Positions 50,763 through 54,112 of a stretch of 54,112 nucleotides of DNA are shown here, one piece after another (position 1 is the stretch's first letter; every line of letters starts with the position of its first letter). The stretch is taken from the IMG/VR virus record IMGVR_UViG_3300002131_000051, positions 1-54,112 of that record, one strand, 5' to 3'. Under the pieces are notes generated by a model. The model was not told the origin of the DNA. It saw nothing but the letters and a program-made list of their open reading frames with translations, and did no database searches. The stretch is from a virus. Position numbers and translations under genes: made by a program.

Positions 50763-50977
50763 AATCTTCCTTTTTTTTGATTAAATTGTTTTCTTCCTTC
50801 GTTAATAATTACTTCCAACTGCACTGGGTTAACACCGTAGTCTTCAGCCATCTTATCAATCGTCAAGTAGTCGTTCCAATATATAAGGTACATATCAGAT
50901 GCCTTTGCACCATTGAACTTTGACCTTAATAAGTTACCAATAAGTCTTAACTTTTCATTTTTTACAAAACTTGTCAT
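50759..50977 (-). CDS. Small helix-turn-helix-like protein
   Basis: 72 residues. The segment LTIDKMAEDYGVNPVQLEVIINEGRKQ has the spacing of a helix-turn-helix (DKMAEDYGV then recognition helix). It could be a small regulator of the minus array, or a non-specific DNA binder. Its start follows 5 bases after the lipoprotein-like gene. Confidence 0.5.
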   Translation of the reverse strand: MTSFVKNEKLRLIGNLLRSKFNGAKASDMYLIYWNDYLTIDKMAEDYGVNPVQLEVIINEGRKQFNQKKGRL

Positions 50978-50982
50978 AATTT

Positions 50983-51213
50983 CTACTTTTTATATCTCTT
51001 GTTAAACATTTTTTGCGTTACCTCGTAAAATTCAATTCCCTCGTTAAACGCTACCTCATTAACAAACTCAGCATTCATTGGGTTATCTATCGAGTCTGAC
51101 CAATAGGCGTTGCCTAGGCTTGTATTCTGACTGCATGAGGTTGAGTTTACGACCACCAACGAACCCACTATGACAAACATTATTGTCGCATATATTTTTT
51201 CGATTCTTTTCAT
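50983..51213 (-). CDS. Putative lipoprotein-like secreted protein
   Basis: 76 residues. A basic start (MKRIEK) is followed by a hydrophobic stretch (YATIMFVIVGSLVVV) and NSTSC, a loose lipobox. The mature part is short and acidic. If lipidated it would sit on the cell envelope. A second exported phage protein is encoded at 48171-48617. Confidence 0.5.
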   Translation of the reverse strand: MKRIEKIYATIMFVIVGSLVVVNSTSCSQNTSLGNAYWSDSIDNPMNAEFVNEVAFNEGIEFYEVTQKMFNKRYKK

Positions 51214-51226
51214 GTTTTCTATTTTT

Positions 51227-51388
51227 TTAGTATTCTATTACCTTTATAATTGCTAAATCATTCATGTTGCTATTGGCAAACAATTTGTTTGCGAATATTT
51301 GCGCCTCCAAGGAGTCCTCAAAGTCGTATTTTTTTGAGTCTAATTCATTACCCTCGTAGTCTTCGTATATCAATTTAAAATTCTTCAT
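51227..51388 (-). CDS. Small acidic protein (53 aa)
   Basis: A 53-codon ORF from ATG 51388 to TAA at 51227, starting MKNFKLIYEDYEGNELDSKKY. It fills the gap between two genes of the array with normal spacing. Acidic N-terminal half and a hydrophobic C-terminus (NDLAIIKVIEY). No family. Confidence 0.6.
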   Translation of the reverse strand: MKNFKLIYEDYEGNELDSKKYDFEDSLEAQIFANKLFANSNMNDLAIIKVIEY

Positions 51389-51389
51389 G

Positions 51390-51461
51390 TTAATAAAATT
51401 GTCTGATTATGTTATATAATTTTTCACCGCCTTGGTAAAGCTTTGCCTTTAAGTATTTCAT
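51390..51461 (-). CDS. Possible microprotein (23 aa)
   Basis: A 23-codon ORF (MKYLKAKLYQGGEKLYNIIR...) exactly fills the space between the stop at 51463 and the next start at 51388. Basic and amphipathic. Too short to be sure it is translated. Confidence 0.25.
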   Translation of the reverse strand: MKYLKAKLYQGGEKLYNIIRQFY

Positions 51462-51462
51462 T

Positions 51463-51789
51463 TTAGTACGCACTACTTGGTCTTCCTTGTAACTCATCTA
51501 TTCCATTTTGATCAAAACCCATTCGCTCTGCGAAGTAAAGCTCAAGCTCCTCTGCTATCTCGTCCAGCTCCTTAAATCTATTGCTAAATTCAAGCTGAAG
51601 CCTTACATTGGACTCTTGTGAACGTATCGTGTCATTCGACTGAATGCTACCCAGCATTCCACCGCCTAAGTAGTTTTGGTATGCGCTCATCTTGTGGTTT
51701 TTGAAACCTAAACTTGTTAAGTCAATCTCAACCCCACCACCTCTAGATGATAGTTTTTCTCTCGTTGTTATATTTTTAAAATTTGTCAT
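51463..51789 (-). CDS. Conserved small protein (LTSLGFKNHKMSAYQ family)
   Basis: 108 residues: an N-terminal SSRGGGVEIDLTSLGFKNHKMSAYQNYLGGGMLGSI region and a helical C-terminus (FSNRFKELDEIAEELELYFAERMGF). The middle pattern is familiar from Bacteroidota phages but unassigned. Confidence 0.6.
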   Translation of the reverse strand: MTNFKNITTREKLSSRGGGVEIDLTSLGFKNHKMSAYQNYLGGGMLGSIQSNDTIRSQESNVRLQLEFSNRFKELDEIAEELELYFAERMGFDQNGIDELQGRPSSAY

Positions 51790-51822
51790 AATTTCTATTT
51801 TTTTATTTGTTTTTAAATTGAT

Positions 51823-52107
51823 TTATAAATGTCCTCCAAATGTGAATTTACCTTTAACTCCTTCATCAACCACATCGTATCTTGTTTCTGATTCGGATTC
51901 AGTTTCATCCATACCGCCACCAATCCCAAGACCGAAATTATATTCAGCTTCACTTAACCTTGTATCCAAGGTATCGGTGTATTCTAATTCATTATCGAAT
52001 AACCATTGTGAGATATCATCATCTTTGATATCATCGGGTATTTCTATTGTTACTTCTGCGTACTTATGGTACACACTACGATTGGATATTACTACTTGTC
52101 TTCCCAT
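51823..52107 (-). CDS. Acidic small protein, unknown
   Basis: 94 residues, strongly acidic C-terminal half (GGGMDETESESETRYDVVDEG) and a beta-rich N-terminus (YAEVTIEIPDDIKDDDISQWLFD). No motif recognised. It is preceded by an imperfect GGGG/CCCC hairpin in its leader region. Confidence 0.55.
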   Translation of the reverse strand: MGRQVVISNRSVYHKYAEVTIEIPDDIKDDDISQWLFDNELEYTDTLDTRLSEAEYNFGLGIGGGMDETESESETRYDVVDEGVKGKFTFGGHL

Positions 52108-52163
52108 AATATTTGTTTTTTAATTTGTTTATTAAATAGGGGACTTTCACCCCATTGTTTTTG

Positions 52164-52409
52164 TTATGCGTAATAATAATTAACCATCGACAAACCCTTT
52201 AAGATAATTCTAAATGCTATCACTTGAGCCTCTAATTGGTCAGTTATTTTTTCAATATATTCTTCATCTCCATCCTCAACCGCTTCATCCATCGTTTCGT
52301 AGTAGCCATCAATATCATACAGCATACTATCGTGGTGGCATTCTGTCCACTCCAACAAATCATCCTTGATCGTGAAGTATTCTTCCATTAACTTTTCGAA
52401 TTTTTTCAT
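52164..52409 (-). CDS. Acidic helical protein, unknown
   Basis: 81 residues, highly acidic and helical (MKKFEKLMEEYF, DGYYETMDEAVEDGDEEYIEKI). Could be a DNA mimic or a charged linker protein; composition alone supports this weakly. It lies 5 bases from the next gene's end. Confidence 0.5.
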   Translation of the reverse strand: MKKFEKLMEEYFTIKDDLLEWTECHHDSMLYDIDGYYETMDEAVEDGDEEYIEKITDQLEAQVIAFRIILKGLSMVNYYYA

Positions 52410-52414
52410 GTTTT

Positions 52415-52759
52415 CTAAATGTTTCCGTTTGCGAATAAATTACTATCAAATTTGAATTTCTTTTCCTTAAAATTAGGACTGAATGCGAGCGCATCCATTG
52501 TGTCGGAGCTTAGTGCAATACAATCTTGAGTCAATACAGAAGCTATATTTTCCCAATCGCTTAATACCTTTGAATCACGACTATAGCCATGCTCGAATGT
52601 TGCTATCATTGTCAATTCGTCCTCACCTTCGTACGTCATTACTGTTACCAATACTTCAATTGCTTTGTATTCTTTTAAATTCTCAACGTACTTCGTTAAT
52701 TCTTTGAATGTACCTTTGCTATTGTTCTTCATTCCAATGTTTACTGTTAACTTTCTCAT
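52415..52759 (-). CDS. Unknown protein (114 aa)
   Basis: 114 residues, with a basic start (MRKLTVNIGMKNN) and a mixed alpha/beta centre (YKAIEVLVTVMTYEGEDELTMIATF). No catalytic or membrane features. Follows the glycosylase-like gene by 19 bases. Confidence 0.55.
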   Translation of the reverse strand: MRKLTVNIGMKNNSKGTFKELTKYVENLKEYKAIEVLVTVMTYEGEDELTMIATFEHGYSRDSKVLSDWENIASVLTQDCIALSSDTMDALAFSPNFKEKKFKFDSNLFANGNI

Positions 52760-52778
52760 TTTTTCTATTTGTTTTGTT

Positions 52779-53351
52779 TTATCTATTTACTATTCTCTTG
52801 TAAGCTACCCACGTTATAGCTTGTACTTCGTGCGCTCTTAACTTGTTTTCTTTTGCTACCATTCTATAAGCCAATTCAGATTCTCTATATCTTAAGTCGG
52901 TTATAATTATTGGCTTCGCATTCATTTGTCCATAAGCTATTTTTATTGCGTGTCTGTCAATAACAACGGGGTCTGTAGTGTTGTCCTTTGCTTCCTCAAT
53001 GCATTTTGCGAATGCAAAAGTTTTCATTCTGTTTTGTGGTATTGTGAAACCTTGGTCAACAACAGCTACACATTCAGATAGTGTTTTTTTGGTTGAGAAT
53101 ATACTCCCCGTGTCACCGTTTAAAAAATTGACAACGTCTGATTTGTTTTGCTCCCACTTTTTTTGAGGTGAAAGTAAGCTTATCAATTGGGACACTTGAG
53201 ACACTGTCAAACCGTAGTCTATAGAAACCTCAAGCGCAAAATTATACGCATCAAGGTACCATTTTTTTCCGTTTTCAATTTCTGTTTTTGTAGCCAAATC
53301 CAATATCTTTTGGATTCTATTCGCTTGTTGTTTTATTGTCAATTTTTTCAT
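52779..53351 (-). CDS. DNA glycosylase-like protein (DUF7178 type)
   Basis: 190 residues. LISLLSPQKKWEQNKSDVVNFL (about 57-77) and DPVVIDRHAIKIAYG (about 127-141) match the phage DUF7178 family, which resembles helix-hairpin-helix DNA glycosylases: a helical bundle and a catalytic-type Asp (Asp132). It may process modified or damaged bases in phage or host DNA. No iron-sulfur cluster cysteines are evident. The substrate is unknown. Confidence 0.65.
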   Translation of the reverse strand: MKKLTIKQQANRIQKILDLATKTEIENGKKWYLDAYNFALEVSIDYGLTVSQVSQLISLLSPQKKWEQNKSDVVNFLNGDTGSIFSTKKTLSECVAVVDQGFTIPQNRMKTFAFAKCIEEAKDNTTDPVVIDRHAIKIAYGQMNAKPIIITDLRYRESELAYRMVAKENKLRAHEVQAITWVAYKRIVNR

Positions 53352-53420
53352 CTTGTTTTTTTTAATTGCTTAAGACGCTTCACAGCGTTTCGTCCATTAG
53401 GACTCGTCAGTTAAGCTTGT

Positions 53421-53636
53421 TTAATACTCCCCATTCGCCTCCGCTAGTAGGATTCTGTTCGTTTCTGTTAGGTTATCGAATATATATAATAAGTCATCCT
53501 TTCTTTCATATGATATAGAATATAGAACCTCGTCTGTAAATTTCAAGTCTTCGATTTCAAAACCTTTTTCGATTATATCAATCATGTTCCCGTTACGTAC
53601 CGCTTTGTGTGTTGTTATTTCTTTTAAGTTATTCAT
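53421..53636 (-). CDS. Small acidic protein, first gene of minus array
   Basis: 71 residues, acidic and helical (FEIEDLKFTDEVLYSISYERKDDLLYIFDNL). Its ATG is 4 bases after a TTTAAC-rich leader, and its leader includes a CTGTCG/CGACAG hairpin (53661-53686). It is the most upstream gene of the minus array in the window. No family recognised. Confidence 0.5.
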   Translation of the reverse strand: MNNLKEITTHKAVRNGNMIDIIEKGFEIEDLKFTDEVLYSISYERKDDLLYIFDNLTETNRILLAEANGEY

Positions 53637-54112
53637 GTTGTTAAATTTTTAACATTTTTGCTGTCGGGTGTTTCCCTTAGCGACAGGACAATGATAGGCA
53701 TAGTGTTTGGATTGTGCACCATCGGTGTAATTCTTTTAACATTCTTTAACATTTCAGAATCTCTGTATTCTCTCTGTATCCGTTGCTATCATTGGGCTCG
53801 ATAAGTATACGGAATATTTAGGCTTGATTAATTAGGCGGAGGGATTAGAGCATCTCTTCAAGTCTTTTTCATTTCGTTTTATGTTTACCTGGAGCGCATA
53901 ATTAGTTACCATGGTAGATGCTTTTGTTGTGCAGTGAATAAGATTAATACTATGCATGCATAGTAAATAGCTGCGATGTGGGGGCGGGGAAATGAGCGAA
54001 GGAACGAGGGGAGCCGACCACGATAAACGGACGAGGATGTTATGCAGTGCATAGCAATAATACTATGCATGCATAGGATATAATAGCTAGAATAAACGCC
54101 AAAAAGTCCAGC
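53637..54112. other. Noncoding control/origin-like region
   Basis: 476 bases with no gene. Contains a leader hairpin CTGTCG/CGACAG (53661-53666/53681-53686), TTTTAACATT at 53647-53656 and tandem TTTTAACATT/CTTTAACATT at 53734-53753, and an unusually G-rich island (about 53970-54035) between palindromes. No canonical promoter or DnaA-box TTATNCACA was seen on either strand. Confidence 0.6.
53950..54076. repeat. Palindromes CTATGCATGCATAG flanking a G-rich island
   Basis: The perfect 14-bp palindrome CTATGCATGCATAG occurs at 53950-53963 and 54063-54076, each inside an identical 18-base AATACTATGCATGCATAG. A third related site TATGCA-G-TGCATA lies at 54041-54053. Between them is a GC-rich stretch unlike the rest of the AT-rich phage. 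Confidence 0.85.

Noticed and set aside
52139-52153. GGGG/CCCC hairpin between 52164 and 52107 genes
   Set aside because: Only a 4-bp stem and no T run on the minus strand; too weak to call a terminator.
1-54112. tRNA genes, CRISPR arrays, integrase, reverse transcriptase/diversity-generating element, insertion sequences
   Set aside because: Read by eye on both strands; none of the expected motifs or repeat patterns were seen.
53637-54112. DnaA boxes supporting an oriC-like origin
   Set aside because: No TTATNCACA or complement found; origin suggestion rests only on repeats and palindromes.

Overview
The window looks like most of the genome of a tailed, podovirus-like phage infecting a member of the Bacteroidota, probably a flavobacterium-type host. 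The DNA is AT-rich. Ribosome binding regions are A-rich (repeated AAATAA/TTAAAA before ATG) rather than strong Shine-Dalgarno sites. Several genes are preceded by the Bacteroidota -7 promoter element TAnnTTTG. No tape-measure, sheath or baseplate genes are seen, which with a nozzle-like protein and internal virion proteins points to a short-tailed particle. The structural block resembles that of crAss-like and related Bacteroidota podoviruses, but this placement rests on remembered protein features and was not tested.

Plus strand, about 1-38700: virion and lysis genes. 1-8950 is an appendage cluster (collagen-like fibre, spike-base-like protein, several fibre and adaptor proteins) interleaved with lysis genes: holin 2099-2551, probable endolysin 2554-3141, spanin-like protein 7066-7611. 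8996-17106 is the head and packaging block: a possible small terminase, TerL, portal, scaffold-like protein and major capsid protein. 17171-26365 holds connector, nozzle and tail proteins. 26388-38547 holds a cupin-like protein, two internal virion proteins and a 2947-residue polyvalent protein with an ADP-ribosyltransferase-like region and a HEIFH metallopeptidase motif. A small conserved phage protein closes the block.

Minus strand, 53636 down to 38743: replication, recombination and accessory genes in one convergent array that ends at a strong terminator (38698-38732) facing the virion genes. It encodes a glycosylase-like protein, many small unknowns, two proteins resembling DnaA domain IV, a Sak3/DUF1071-type annealing protein with a PD-(D/E)XK exonuclease, a primase-helicase, a SNF2-like helicase, a VRR-NUC nuclease and a calcineurin-like phosphoesterase. 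No DNA or RNA polymerase, integrase or repressor was recognised, so polymerases are either outside the window or supplied by the host.

Noncoding highlights are a 53637-54112 region with three TATGCA(n)TGCATA palindromes around a GC-rich island (possible origin, packaging or operator region), a perfect 28-bp palindrome at the helicase promoter, attC-like inverted repeats around two small genes at 43009-43441, and three TCAACATAA repeats before the primase. The first gene is cut by the window edge.
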